Positions 13,380 to 20,537 of a stretch of 22,563 bases of DNA are shown here, piece after piece. A program made the translations under genes and the position numbers. How positions within the stretch are numbered: the stretch's first letter is position 1; every line of letters begins with the position of its first letter. The notes under the pieces were generated by a model that saw only the letters and a program-made list of their open reading frames with translations, made no database searches and was not told the DNA's origin. The stretch comes from an uncultured Brevundimonas sp. (GTDB lineage Bacteria > Pseudomonadota > Alphaproteobacteria > Caulobacterales > Caulobacteraceae). Where the stretch lies: NCBI GenBank assembly GCA_946481425.1, contig CAMLNT010000015.1:1-22563 (forward strand), written 5' to 3'.

Positions 13380-15545
13380 ATGTCTTCCAAGTACCGCGCG
13401 CCGACGTCGCTGCGCATGATGCGACTCGGCGCCGTCGCGGCCGCCGCCGTCGCTTCTCCGGCCTTCGCTGACGACCTCGCCTCCACCGACCTTCAGGGGC
13501 AGCCGATTCCCGAGGCCGAGGTGGAGTCGGTCGAGGTCCGGGGCCAGATGACGCCGGTCTATGATGCGGACATCATCTCGACGGCGACGCGGACCGATAC
13601 GCCGCTGATCGACACGCCGCAGGCCATCTCGATCGTCACCCGCGACCAGATCGAAGACCTGTCCCTGCAGAGCATGGCCGACGTGGTGCGCTATGTGCCC
13701 GGCGTCGGCTTCGCGCAGGGCGAAGGCAATCGCGACACCCTGGTGTTCCGCGGGAACGCCTCGACCGCCGACTTCTTTACGGACGGCCTGCGGGACGACA
13801 CCCAGTACTATCGCGACCTTTACAATATCGAGCGCGTGGAGGTGCTGAAGGGTCCAAACGCGATGATCTTCGGGCGTGGCGGCGTGGGCGGCGTGCTCAA
13901 CCGCGTGACCCGACAGGCCGGATGGGGCCTCGCGAACGAGGCGCATCTGGAAATCGGTTCGGAGGAGCATTTCCGCGCCACGATCGATCTCGGGCTGGAA
14001 GTGTCCCCCAGCGCGGCGCTGCGCGTGGTTGGGCTCTATCAGGACTCCGGCAGCTACCGCGACGGCGTTCATTACGAGCGCTTCGGCATCAATCCGGGCG
14101 TCGCTTTCCGCATCGGCGACTCGACGCTGCTGCGCCTCAGCTATGAGCATTTCGAGGACAGCCGCGTGGCCGACCGGGGCGTTCCTGCGGCGCCCGGCGG
14201 CACGCTGGCCAGCCCCGCCCGTCCGTTGGAAGGCTACCAGTCGACGTTCTTTGGTGACCCCGGCCGCAGCCCGACCGACACCGATGTGGACGCCCTCGAC
14301 GCCTTCCTCGAGCATGACTTCGGCGGCGGCCTGATCCTTCGCAACCGCACGCGCCTCGCTGACTACGACAAGTTCTATCAGAACGTCTTTCCGGGAGCCG
14401 TGAACGGAGCCGGGACCACCGTTTCGATCTCGGCCTACAACAACGCCACTGAGCGTCAGAACCTGATCACCCAGACCGACCTGATCTATTCGGTCGATAC
14501 CGGGTCGATCGGCCACACCCTCCTGGCCGGGTTCGAGCTGAGCCGCCAGGACACCGAGAACCTGCGCCTTACGGGTTACTTCCCCGGCGGAGTGACCACC
14601 GTCTCGGCGCCCTTGACCGATCCGACGATCGATCTGCCGCTGACTTGGGCGCCCAGCGCCACCGACGCCAGCAACGACGGTGTGGCCAATGGCGCCGCCT
14701 TGTATATCCAGGACCAGATTCAGCTGACGCCGCAAATCCAGATCGTCGCCGGTCTGCGGTACGACAACTTCGAGATCGACGTCCTGAACCGCCGCAACGG
14801 CGTGCGCCTCACCCGGTCGGACGATCTCTGGTCGCCGCGACTGGGCCTGGTGTTCAAGCCGCAGGAAGACCTCGCCTTCTACGCCAGCTACACGCGCGGC
14901 CACCTGCCGCGCTCGGGCGAACAGCTGTCATCCCTGTCGCCCTCCAACGCCGCCCTGGATCCCGAGCAGTTCGACAACTACGAGATCGGGGCCAAGTGGG
15001 ACTTCACCCCCCTCTTCAGCCTGACGGCCGCCCTGTATCAGTTGGACCGCACCAACGTCGTGGTGCCCGATCCGGCCAACCCCGGCCAGTCGATCCTGGT
15101 CGACGGTCAGCGCAGCCGGGGGCTGGAGCTAGGCGCGGTGGGGCGCCTGACCAGCCGCTGGACCCTGATCGCCGCCTACGCCTGGCAAGAGGCTGAGATC
15201 ACGGCCGACCAGTCCGCCACGATCCTCGCCGGCAACCGCCTCGCCAACACCGCCGAGCACAGCTTCTCGGTCTGGAGCCGCTATGACGTGAGCGACGTCC
15301 TGGGCGTGGGTCTTGGCGTCGTGCATCTCGGCGATCGTTTCACCAACGCCGACAACACCCAGGTCATGCCGGCGTTCACGCGGGTCGATGGCGCGCTCTT
15401 CTATGCGGTCAACGATGCGGTCCAGGTCCAGCTCAATGTCGAGAACCTGCTGGACGAGGATTATTTCGCCTCCGCCCACACCAACAACAACATCACGCCC
15501 GGCGCGCCGCGCGCCTTCAGGGTTGGACTGACCGCGCGGTTCTAG
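13380..15545 (+). CDS. TonB-dependent siderophore receptor (Fiu/FhuE-like)
   Basis: 721 residues, a normal size. Outer-membrane beta-barrel that imports ferric siderophores using TonB energy. Signal peptide about 1-30 (AAAAVASPAFA-DD). A segment VESVEVRGQ (48-56) is in TonB-box position. The plug domain (about 75-180) shows TPQAISIVTRDQIEDLSLQSMADVVRYVPGV (read in parts) and ERVEVLKGPNAMIFGRGGVGGVLNRVTR. The 22-strand barrel fills the rest and ends in NLLDEDYFASA...NNITPGAPRAFRVGLTARF, with the C-terminal Phe typical of outer-membrane proteins. The ending and the segment LEGYQSTFFGDP recall the catecholate-receptor group, but ligand assignment is a guess. The open frame extends upstream to TTG 13317; ATG 13380 gives a clean signal peptide, although its Shine-Dalgarno is weak. 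Stops of this gene and thiG are 2 bases apart, tail to tail. Confidence 0.93.
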   Translation: MSSKYRAPTSLRMMRLGAVAAAAVASPAFADDLASTDLQGQPIPEAEVESVEVRGQMTPVYDADIISTATRTDTPLIDTPQAISIVTRDQIEDLSLQSMADVVRYVPGVGFAQGEGNRDTLVFRGNASTADFFTDGLRDDTQYYRDLYNIERVEVLKGPNAMIFGRGGVGGVLNRVTRQAGWGLANEAHLEIGSEEHFRATIDLGLEVSPSAALRVVGLYQDSGSYRDGVHYERFGINPGVAFRIGDSTLLRLSYEHFEDSRVADRGVPAAPGGTLASPARPLEGYQSTFFGDPGRSPTDTDVDALDAFLEHDFGGGLILRNRTRLADYDKFYQNVFPGAVNGAGTTVSISAYNNATERQNLITQTDLIYSVDTGSIGHTLLAGFELSRQDTENLRLTGYFPGGVTTVSAPLTDPTIDLPLTWAPSATDASNDGVANGAALYIQDQIQLTPQIQIVAGLRYDNFEIDVLNRRNGVRLTRSDDLWSPRLGLVFKPQEDLAFYASYTRGHLPRSGEQLSSLSPSNAALDPEQFDNYEIGAKWDFTPLFSLTAALYQLDRTNVVVPDPANPGQSILVDGQRSRGLELGAVGRLTSRWTLIAAYAWQEAEITADQSATILAGNRLANTAEHSFSVWSRYDVSDVLGVGLGVVHLGDRFTNADNTQVMPAFTRVDGALFYAVNDAVQVQLNVENLLDEDYFASAHTNNNITPGAPRAFRVGLTARF

Positions 15546-15547
15546 GT

Positions 15548-16330
15548 CTAGATCAGGCCTGACAGCGGGCTGGATGCCGAGGCGTAGTTCCGCTTCGGCA
15601 TCCGGCCGGCCAGATAGCCCTGCCGGCCGGCGATCACGGCGTGCTTCATGGCCGAGGCCATCAGGATCGGATCCCGGGCCTGCGCGATGGCCGTATTCAT
15701 CAGCACCGCGTCACAGCCCAGTTCCATGGCCAGCGTCGCATCCGAGGGCGTGCCCACACCCGCGTCCACCAGCACCGGCACCTTGGCCTGCTCCACGATC
15801 AGCCGGATGTTGACGCGGTTCTGGATGCCCAGGCCCGACCCGATCGGCGCCGCCGCCGGCATGATGGCCGATGCGCCGGCTTCTTCCAGATGCCGGGCCA
15901 TGACGACGTCGTCGGTGCAGTAGACCATGACGTCGAAGCCGTCCTTCACCAGCATCTCCAGCGCCCGCATCGTCTCGGGCATGTCGGGATAGAGGTGCGG
16001 CGTGTTCGACAGAACCTCCAGCTTGACCAGGTTCCAGCCGCCCGCCTCACGAGCCAGCCTGAGGGTGCGCACCGCATCCTCGCCCGTGAAACATCCGGCG
16101 GTGTTGGGCAGGAAGGTGAAGCGGTCGGGCTTTACGTAGTCCACGAGCATCGGCTGGGACGGATCCGACAGGTTCACCCGGCGCAGGGCGACCGTCACGA
16201 TCTCGGCCCCTGCCGCCTCGGCGGCGGCGGCGTTCTGGGCGTAGTCGGCATATTTGCCGGTGCCCACGATCAGGCGCGAGGTGAAGGTCCGTCCGGCGAC
16301 GGTCCAGGTATCGGTCGAGGGCTCGGTCAT
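15548..16330 (-). CDS. thiG: Thiazole synthase
   Basis: 260 residues, the usual ThiG length. Cytoplasmic TIM-barrel enzyme that builds the thiazole phosphate of thiamine from deoxyxylulose 5-phosphate, dehydroglycine and ThiS thiocarboxylate. The Schiff-base lysine is K103 in NLVKLEVL. Other family blocks are [25 protein letters not shown] and [32 protein letters not shown] 16330 is preferred over GTG 16339 because AGGTGA lies just upstream of the ATG and would overlap the GTG. The GNAT gene ends 30 bases upstream on the same strand. No thiS, thiO/thiH, thiE or thiF is visible nearby, so the rest of the pathway must lie elsewhere. Identity is secure. Confidence 0.96.
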   Translation of the reverse strand: MTEPSTDTWTVAGRTFTSRLIVGTGKYADYAQNAAAAEAAGAEIVTVALRRVNLSDPSQPMLVDYVKPDRFTFLPNTAGCFTGEDAVRTLRLAREAGGWNLVKLEVLSNTPHLYPDMPETMRALEMLVKDGFDVMVYCTDDVVMARHLEEAGASAIMPAAAPIGSGLGIQNRVNIRLIVEQAKVPVLVDAGVGTPSDATLAMELGCDAVLMNTAIAQARDPILMASAMKHAVIAGRQGYLAGRMPKRNYASASSPLSGLI

Positions 16331-16360
16331 GCCCGTCACCTAGCTCTTTGAGGCGTCGGC

Positions 16361-16672
16361 TTAAAGGCCCAGACGGCCCCGATAGCTGTCATGAACCAGA
16401 TCCTGCACGTCCTTGTGCCGCTTCATGTAGGCCGCGACGTAAGAGCAGCTGGGAATGACCTTCACGCCCTGCCGGCGCGCCTCGGCCAGGGCGTCGCGGA
16501 CCAGCGCGGCGGCGATGCCGCGGCCTTCCCACTGGCGTGGCACCTCGGTGTGGCCCATGACCCAGGCGCCGTCGACCGGATCGTAGTCGGCGAGCGCGAT
16601 CAAACCGTCTTCCGCGATCTCGAAGCGGGTCTCGTCTACGTTGTGTGTGACCGGGGTGTCCTTGTCAGGCAT
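16361..16672 (-). CDS. Small GNAT-like N-acetyltransferase (NATD1/YidJ type)
   Basis: 103 residues, matching the short single-domain GNAT group (PF14542-type, human NATD1-like). It opens with a beta-strand region (RFEIAEDGLIALADY), followed by HTEVPRQWEGRGIAAALVRDALAEAR. In that block the Q/RGxGxG/A-like acetyl-CoA loop is EGRGIA. It ends with KVIPSCSYVAAYMKRHKDVQDLV, the characteristic C-terminal block with the conserved Cys and Tyr. The substrate of this group is unknown. ATG 16672 has GGAG about 8 bases upstream. It probably shares a transcript with thiG and is divergent from the vWA lipoprotein gene, 98 bases away. Confidence 0.87.
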   Translation of the reverse strand: MPDKDTPVTHNVDETRFEIAEDGLIALADYDPVDGAWVMGHTEVPRQWEGRGIAAALVRDALAEARRQGVKVIPSCSYVAAYMKRHKDVQDLVHDSYRGRLGL

Positions 16673-16688
16673 CGTCAGGCTCCTCTCC

Positions 16689-16700
16689 GGCCACGTGGCC
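16689..16700. repeat. 12-bp perfect palindrome between divergent genes
   Basis: GGCCACGTGGCC lies 17 bases upstream of the GNAT start and 71 before the vWA gene. A perfect palindrome in a divergent promoter gap could be a dimeric regulator site. In DNA this GC-rich, a chance occurrence is not excluded. Confidence 0.3.
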
Positions 16701-16770
16701 CACTTTCGCCCAGATTGGAGCGCCGCCTCGACGCTTCAAGGTCGCCCGAGGGACCGGGCGGGAGGGTCAT

Positions 16771-18162
16771 ATGAGAAAAGTCGTCGTCGCGGTGTTCTGT
16801 TCCTTGCTGGCCGGCGGACTGGCGTCGTGTTCGACCGAAGGCGGCTACGGCGGCTCCGTTTACGCACCGCCGCCTCCCCCACCGCCGCCTCCGCCGCCTC
16901 CGCCTCCGCCTCCGCCGCCGCCGCCGCCGCCGCCCGCGTTGATGGTCCGAGAGTCCGACGAGGTAGTGGTGACCGGCTCACGCGCGCCCAGCAGCGAGTT
17001 CAGCTCGACGGCTCCCGCGACCGAGGCCGCGCCCGCGCCGCCGCGCCCCGTCCAGCCCCTGCCCCAGTCGGGCATCCTGACGGCGGGCGACTACGACGAT
17101 CTGCTGAATCCCGGCATGTACGGGACGTGGGTCTCCAACTACCTGCAGGACCGTCGCGACTATCCGGTCCGGCCGCTGGACGTGGCCCAGGCCGTGACCC
17201 TGCGCGTGACCGATACCCAAGGCGCGCCTCTGCCGTTCGCCTGGCTGACCATCGACCGTGGCCAGCGCCCGGCCCTGACCCTGTCCACCGGCGCGGACGG
17301 CGAGGCGGTGATTTTTCCCGCCCACGACGGCTTGGGCGACTTCGTCCAGGTCACGGCCCGCCGCCCCGACGGCGCCGGCCGCTCGGCCTCCATCGGCTTC
17401 CGGCCGGCCGAGCTGTCGCGCGACCGCACGGTCCAGCTGTCGGTCGACGCCCGAGCCGAACGCCCCCGCCAGCTGGACCTGGCGCTGGTCATCGACACCA
17501 CCGGCTCGATGGGCGACGAACTCCGCTATATCCAGTCCGAACTGCGCTCGATCGTCGACTGGCTAGGCCGGGAATTGCCTGGCGTCGACGTACGTGTCGG
17601 CCTGATCGTCTACCGCGACCAGGGCGACGAATACGTATCTCGCGTCTTCCCGCTGACCGGCGACATTCAGCAACTTCAAGGCGCGCTTGCGGGCCAGTCA
17701 GCCAACGGCGGCGGCGACTATCCCGAGGCCATGCAGGTCGCCATGGCCCAGGCTTACGACCTCGACTGGCGCCGCGACGCCGTCCGCGTGGCCATGCTGG
17801 TCGCCGACGCACCGCCCCACGAGCAGGACGTCGCCGCCACTTGGGCCGCCGCAGAGCGGGCCCGCGAAGGCCGGATCCACATCGTTCCGGTCGCGGCCTC
17901 GGGCGTCGCCGAGGACGCCGAGTACCTGATGCGCGGCATGGCCGCCCTGACCCAGAGCCGGTACCTGTTCCTGACCGACGACTCGGGCGTGGGCCTGCCT
18001 CACGATACGCCCGAGGTGAAATGCTATCAGGTCACCCGCCTCGACAGCCTCGTGCGCCGGGTTCTGGCCGGACTGGTCCGTGGCGAACGCGTCGAGGCCG
18101 ATCCGCAGGAAGTCATCCGCACCGTCGGTCACTATGACGAGGGTGTCTGCCGCGCCGGCTAG
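16771..18162 (+). CDS. Poly-proline lipoprotein with von Willebrand factor A domain
   Basis: 463 residues, function unknown. A lipoprotein signal peptide ends in LASC with the lipidated cysteine at C20. Ser at +2 favours outer-membrane sorting by the E. coli rule. Next come a Gly/Tyr spacer and 23 consecutive prolines (33-55). After these is DEVVVTGSR (63-71), which looks like a TonB-box motif, then a disordered Ala/Pro stretch. A beta-rich segment (about 145-225, VTLRVTDTQGAPLPFAWLTID and GADGEAVIFPA) resembles a carboxypeptidase-regulatory or Ig-like fold. The vWA domain (about 235-420) has a MIDAS D242-T-T-G-S246 (DxTxS, a variant of DxSxS) and D346 in VADAPPHEQ. Two late cysteines (417 and 461) may pair. 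Start ATG follows GGGAGG at good spacing. A surface or periplasmic adhesion/assembly scaffold is plausible, not shown. Confidence 0.85.
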   Translation: MRKVVVAVFCSLLAGGLASCSTEGGYGGSVYAPPPPPPPPPPPPPPPPPPPPPPPALMVRESDEVVVTGSRAPSSEFSSTAPATEAAPAPPRPVQPLPQSGILTAGDYDDLLNPGMYGTWVSNYLQDRRDYPVRPLDVAQAVTLRVTDTQGAPLPFAWLTIDRGQRPALTLSTGADGEAVIFPAHDGLGDFVQVTARRPDGAGRSASIGFRPAELSRDRTVQLSVDARAERPRQLDLALVIDTTGSMGDELRYIQSELRSIVDWLGRELPGVDVRVGLIVYRDQGDEYVSRVFPLTGDIQQLQGALAGQSANGGGDYPEAMQVAMAQAYDLDWRRDAVRVAMLVADAPPHEQDVAATWAAAERAREGRIHIVPVAASGVAEDAEYLMRGMAALTQSRYLFLTDDSGVGLPHDTPEVKCYQVTRLDSLVRRVLAGLVRGERVEADPQEVIRTVGHYDEGVCRAG

Positions 18163-18177
18163 CCGGCTTTATCCCCG

Positions 18178-18224
18178 TATTTCGCCGCGCGTATCCCTTA
18201 CCCCCACAGTCGCGCGGCGAAATA
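18178..18224. repeat. Perfect 14-bp inverted repeat with 19-base loop
   Basis: TATTTCGCCGCGCG (18178-18191) and its exact complement CGCGCGGCGAAATA (18211-18224), 15 bases after the vWA stop codon. The stem is strong enough to end transcription, but the loop is long and no immediate U-run follows (TTTT appears 12 bases on). It may be a terminator, an mRNA-stabilising hairpin or a dispersed repeat unit. Confidence 0.6.
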
Positions 18225-18277
18225 TAGACCCGGACTTTTCCCCGCGCACGGCCGAGGACCGATACTGCCTGCGAGCT

Positions 18278-18290
18278 CGGTCTTTGACAT
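18278..18290 (+). other. boxA-like sequence in the gap after the vWA gene
   Basis: CGGTCTTTGACAT agrees at 9 of 13 bases with the E. coli rRNA antitermination boxA (TGCTCTTTAACAA). The TTTGACA form is common in alphaproteobacterial rRNA leaders. No rRNA is present in the window, and the TTGACA core (18284-18289) could instead be a -35 element, although no good -10 follows. Weak evidence. Confidence 0.2.
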
Positions 18291-18334
18291 GTTGAGAACG
18301 GCGCGGCCGATCCTTCGCCGCATGGGGGACAAGG

Positions 18335-18361
18335 CGAACGACCCGAACGACCCGAACGACT
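18335..18361. repeat. Three tandem 9-bp repeats
   Basis: CGAACGACC, CGAACGACC, CGAACGACT in direct succession, in the noncoding gap 31 bases past the 3' end of the RNA methyltransferase gene. Probably a small slippage product. Apart from this and the inverted repeat, the 230-base gap has no coding feature I can support. Confidence 0.6.
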
Positions 18362-18392
18362 TGGACGGTGTTTTTCGTCGACCGCCCTGCGT

Positions 18393-19667
18393 CTAGCGCC
18401 CAAACACCCCGATCAGTTCGATGTGGCTCGACCACAGGAACTGATCGACCGGCGTGACCGTCTCCAGACGCCAGCCGGCGTCGACCAGCACCCGGGCGTC
18501 GCGGGCGAAGGTGGTGGGATTGCAGCTGATGCCCACCACGCGGGCGGCGCCTGAGGTGGCGATCTGACGGGCCTGCTCCAGCCCGCCCGCGCGCGGCGGG
18601 TCGAAGACGATGACGTCGCAGCCCTTGAGCTCCATGGCCGACACCGGCTCGCGGAACAGGTCGCGAGCCACCGCGTCGATGGCCTTCAGGCCCTGCGCCC
18701 GCGACGCCGCGGCCTTCAGGGCGCCGATCGCCTCGGCCGCCGAATCGGCCGCCATGACCGGCGCGTGCTCGGCCATCGGCAGCGTGAAGGATCCCACCCC
18801 GCTGAACAGGTCGGCCGCCTTCTTCGCCCCCTCGACCGCGCGGACGCAGGCGGCCTGCATGGCTGCCTCGGCCTCCGGCGTGGCCTGCAGGAAGGCGCCC
18901 GGCGGCAGTTCGACCATCGCCTTGCCGATCCGCACCAGCGGCTTGCGCGCCTGATAGAGCAGCTCGCCCGCCAGCGTCAGCCGAGCCAGGTCCAGCGCCC
19001 CGGCCGCCTCGGCCGCCTGCATCCGCCGGTCCGCCGACAGGCCGCCGAACTTGCGCTCGACCCCCGTGACCTCGACGTCCAGCCCGTTGGCCGTAACGGT
19101 CACATGCAGCGTCGGCGCCGACTTGGGGTGATCCAGGAAAGCCTCCGACAGGACACGCAGCCCCTCGAGCGCCCGCACGATCTCCGGGTCGGCGATGAGG
19201 CAGGTCTCAATCTCGGTCAGGGCCCAGGACCTGCGTCCCTTGAAACCCAGCCTTGCCCCCTTCGGCCCAGGCCGCGCATGGAGCGCCACCCGCCGGCGCG
19301 AGCCAGATTTCGCCGGAACCGGAGCCAACAGGGCCGTCTCAAGGCCCTCGCGTTCCAGGGTGTCGCGAACCTGATCCGCCTTCCAGGCCAGTTGGGCGCC
19401 GTAGTCCCAGTGCTGGAACGAACAGCCGCCGCAGGCGCCGAAATGCGGACAGGGGGCCTCGATCCGCTCCGGACTGGCCGTCAGCACCTCAAGGACCTCG
19501 CCCCGGTCCTCAGTCACTTGGGCGCGCACCCGCTCGCCGGCCAGCGTCAGGGGCACGAAGGCCCGCCGGCCGGCGTCATCAACCGCCAGCCCGTCCCCTC
19601 GCGCGCCGATGGCCCTGACCGTCAGGTCGAGGATTTCTGTCGAGGCTGAAGATTTTTTCGGAGCCAT
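18393..19667 (-). CDS. Class I SAM-dependent RNA m5U methyltransferase (TrmA/RlmD family, iron-sulfur)
   Basis: 424 residues. Methylates C5 of a uridine in rRNA or tRNA in the cytoplasm. An N-terminal TRAM-like RNA-binding domain (about 10-65) is followed by the 4Fe-4S ligands C73, C79, C82 (CPHFGACGGC) and C156 (ETCLIAD). The Rossmann methyltransferase domain has SAM motif DLFSGVGSFTLP (286-297), FDPPRAGG, nucleophile C382 in ISCNPTTFARD and the general base E417 in SSHIELIGVF. The iron-sulfur pattern favours the RlmD/RlmC branch over TrmA. The exact target (U1939-like, U747-like or both) cannot be told from sequence, so no symbol is given. The frame opens at TTG 19682; I start at ATG 19667, although neither has a clear Shine-Dalgarno. 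Divergent from the glycine-zipper gene. Confidence 0.92.
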   Translation of the reverse strand: MAPKKSSASTEILDLTVRAIGARGDGLAVDDAGRRAFVPLTLAGERVRAQVTEDRGEVLEVLTASPERIEAPCPHFGACGGCSFQHWDYGAQLAWKADQVRDTLEREGLETALLAPVPAKSGSRRRVALHARPGPKGARLGFKGRRSWALTEIETCLIADPEIVRALEGLRVLSEAFLDHPKSAPTLHVTVTANGLDVEVTGVERKFGGLSADRRMQAAEAAGALDLARLTLAGELLYQARKPLVRIGKAMVELPPGAFLQATPEAEAAMQAACVRAVEGAKKAADLFSGVGSFTLPMAEHAPVMAADSAAEAIGALKAAASRAQGLKAIDAVARDLFREPVSAMELKGCDVIVFDPPRAGGLEQARQIATSGAARVVGISCNPTTFARDARVLVDAGWRLETVTPVDQFLWSSHIELIGVFGR

Positions 19668-19686
19668 GGGCGCTTTTGCCAAAGCC

Positions 19687-19831
19687 GTTCATCCGGCGAA
19701 AGAGGCCAAGCCGTTGAACCGCTTGGGCGCGGCCCTTCAGCAAGATGAACGAAGATGAACAGCCCTCTCAAATCCCGTTCAGCTTGGCGAGCCTAAAACC
19801 AGCAGCAACGGAGCGGCGCTGAGATCGTTCA
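19687..19831. promoter_or_regulatory. Cluster of TGAAC/GTTCA pentamers before the glycine-zipper gene
   Basis: Six copies of one pentamer lie in this divergent gap: GTTCA at 19687, 19777 and 19827; TGAAC at 19715, 19746 and 19756. The pair at 19742-19760 is an exact direct repeat AAGATGAAC with 10-base period. The GTTCA copies are 90 and 50 bases apart, so they fall on the same helical face. Direct repeats with a period near 10 are typical of OmpR/PhoB-type response-regulator sites. The regulator is not identified. Confidence 0.4.
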
Positions 19832-19864
19832 GCCACCGGTCCATCGAGACAAAGGGAGCTGACT

Positions 19865-20458
19865 ATGCGTGCTCGTAAGATGATTTCCGCCGCCGCGGCC
19901 CTCGCCGCCATCGGCGCCGTCGCGGTCCCGGCCGCTGCCCAGGCCCAGTCGTACTACGGCTACCAGAACGGCTATCAGAACGGCTACGGCCAGACCTATT
20001 ACGACCAGTGCGAGCGCGATCAGCGCAGCGGCTCGACCACCGGCGCCCTCGTCGGCGCTGCGATCGGCGCCGCGGCCGGCTCGTCCATCGCCTCTGACGG
20101 CGCCCGCACCGAAGGCGGTGTCCTGGGTGGCCTGCTGGGCGCCGCGATCGGCGCCGGCGTCGGCCGGTCCAACGCGGCCTGCGACAGCGACTATTACACC
20201 GACCAGTACGGCCGTTCGTACGACAACCAGTACGGCTATTACGGCAACCAGTATGGCCAGGGCTATCAGGGCTACAACAATGGCTACTACGGCTCGGGCT
20301 ACAGCCAGAGCTACGGCCAGTACTCGGTCCATCCGAGCCAGGTCTACGGTCGTGAAGACCGCTACGGCTGCCGCTCGGCCCGCGTTTCCGATGGCCGCTA
20401 CGAGCGACGCGTCCGCGTCTGCCCGGACGGCTACGGCCAGTATCGCATCGTCGATTAA
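19865..20458 (+). CDS. Exported glycine-zipper protein with Tyr/Gly/Gln-rich region
   Basis: 197 residues. Signal peptide about 1-28 (AAAQAQ-S). Then a Tyr/Gln/Asn/Gly segment (29-48), a glycine-zipper 2TM-like domain (about 59-101, GALVGAAIGAAAGSS and GGVLGGLLGAAIGAGVGRS) as in 17-kDa surface antigens, and a low-complexity region (about 110-155) made almost wholly of Y, G, Q, N, S and D. A compact C-terminal domain (about 158-197, YGCRSARVSDGRYERRVRVCPDGYGQYRIVD in two parts) has two cysteines that may pair (C169, C186); two more are at 49 and 106. Glycine zippers insert in or pack against membranes, and such proteins sit in the outer membrane or periplasm. Function is unknown. AGGGAG at 19853-19858 sets the start. 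It is followed by a strong terminator, so it is monocistronic. Confidence 0.88.
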   Translation: MRARKMISAAAALAAIGAVAVPAAAQAQSYYGYQNGYQNGYGQTYYDQCERDQRSGSTTGALVGAAIGAAAGSSIASDGARTEGGVLGGLLGAAIGAGVGRSNAACDSDYYTDQYGRSYDNQYGYYGNQYGQGYQGYNNGYYGSGYSQSYGQYSVHPSQVYGREDRYGCRSARVSDGRYERRVRVCPDGYGQYRIVD

Positions 20459-20494
20459 GTCTTCAGCCCCCCTGTCGATCGACGATGTGTAGGG

Positions 20495-20524
20495 AGCCCC
20501 CGGCGGAGCAATCCGCCGGGGGCT
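20495..20524 (+). terminator. Intrinsic terminator after the glycine-zipper gene
   Basis: A perfect 13-bp GC-rich stem (20495-20507 with 20512-20524) closed by a GCAA tetraloop of the GNRA class, then TCTGCTTTT. It lies 36 bases after the stop codon. The U-rich tail is on the plus side only, so it mainly serves the plus-strand gene, although tlyA converges on it from 20538. Confidence 0.85.
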
Positions 20525-20537
20525 TCTGCTTTTCCGG

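Noticed and set aside
13290..14903. A 537-codon minus-strand frame opposite the TonB receptor
   Set aside because: Mirror of a strongly supported receptor gene; composition is that of a shadow frame (rich in R, G, A, H, V, Q) and shows no motif.
18335..18361. CRISPR-like short repeats
   Set aside because: The unit is 9 bp with no spacers; it is a simple tandem duplication.
18163..18392. A tRNA or known small RNA in the gap after the vWA gene
   Set aside because: I could find no cloverleaf, T-loop consensus or known RNA family in it; only the inverted repeat, a weak boxA-like match and the 9-bp repeats.
19756..19779. EcfG/SigT-type promoter reading TGAAC-N15-CGTT before the glycine-zipper gene
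   Set aside because: The consensus is GGAAC-N16/17-CGTT. Both the first base and the spacing are wrong, and the TGAAC copies belong to a wider repeat cluster.
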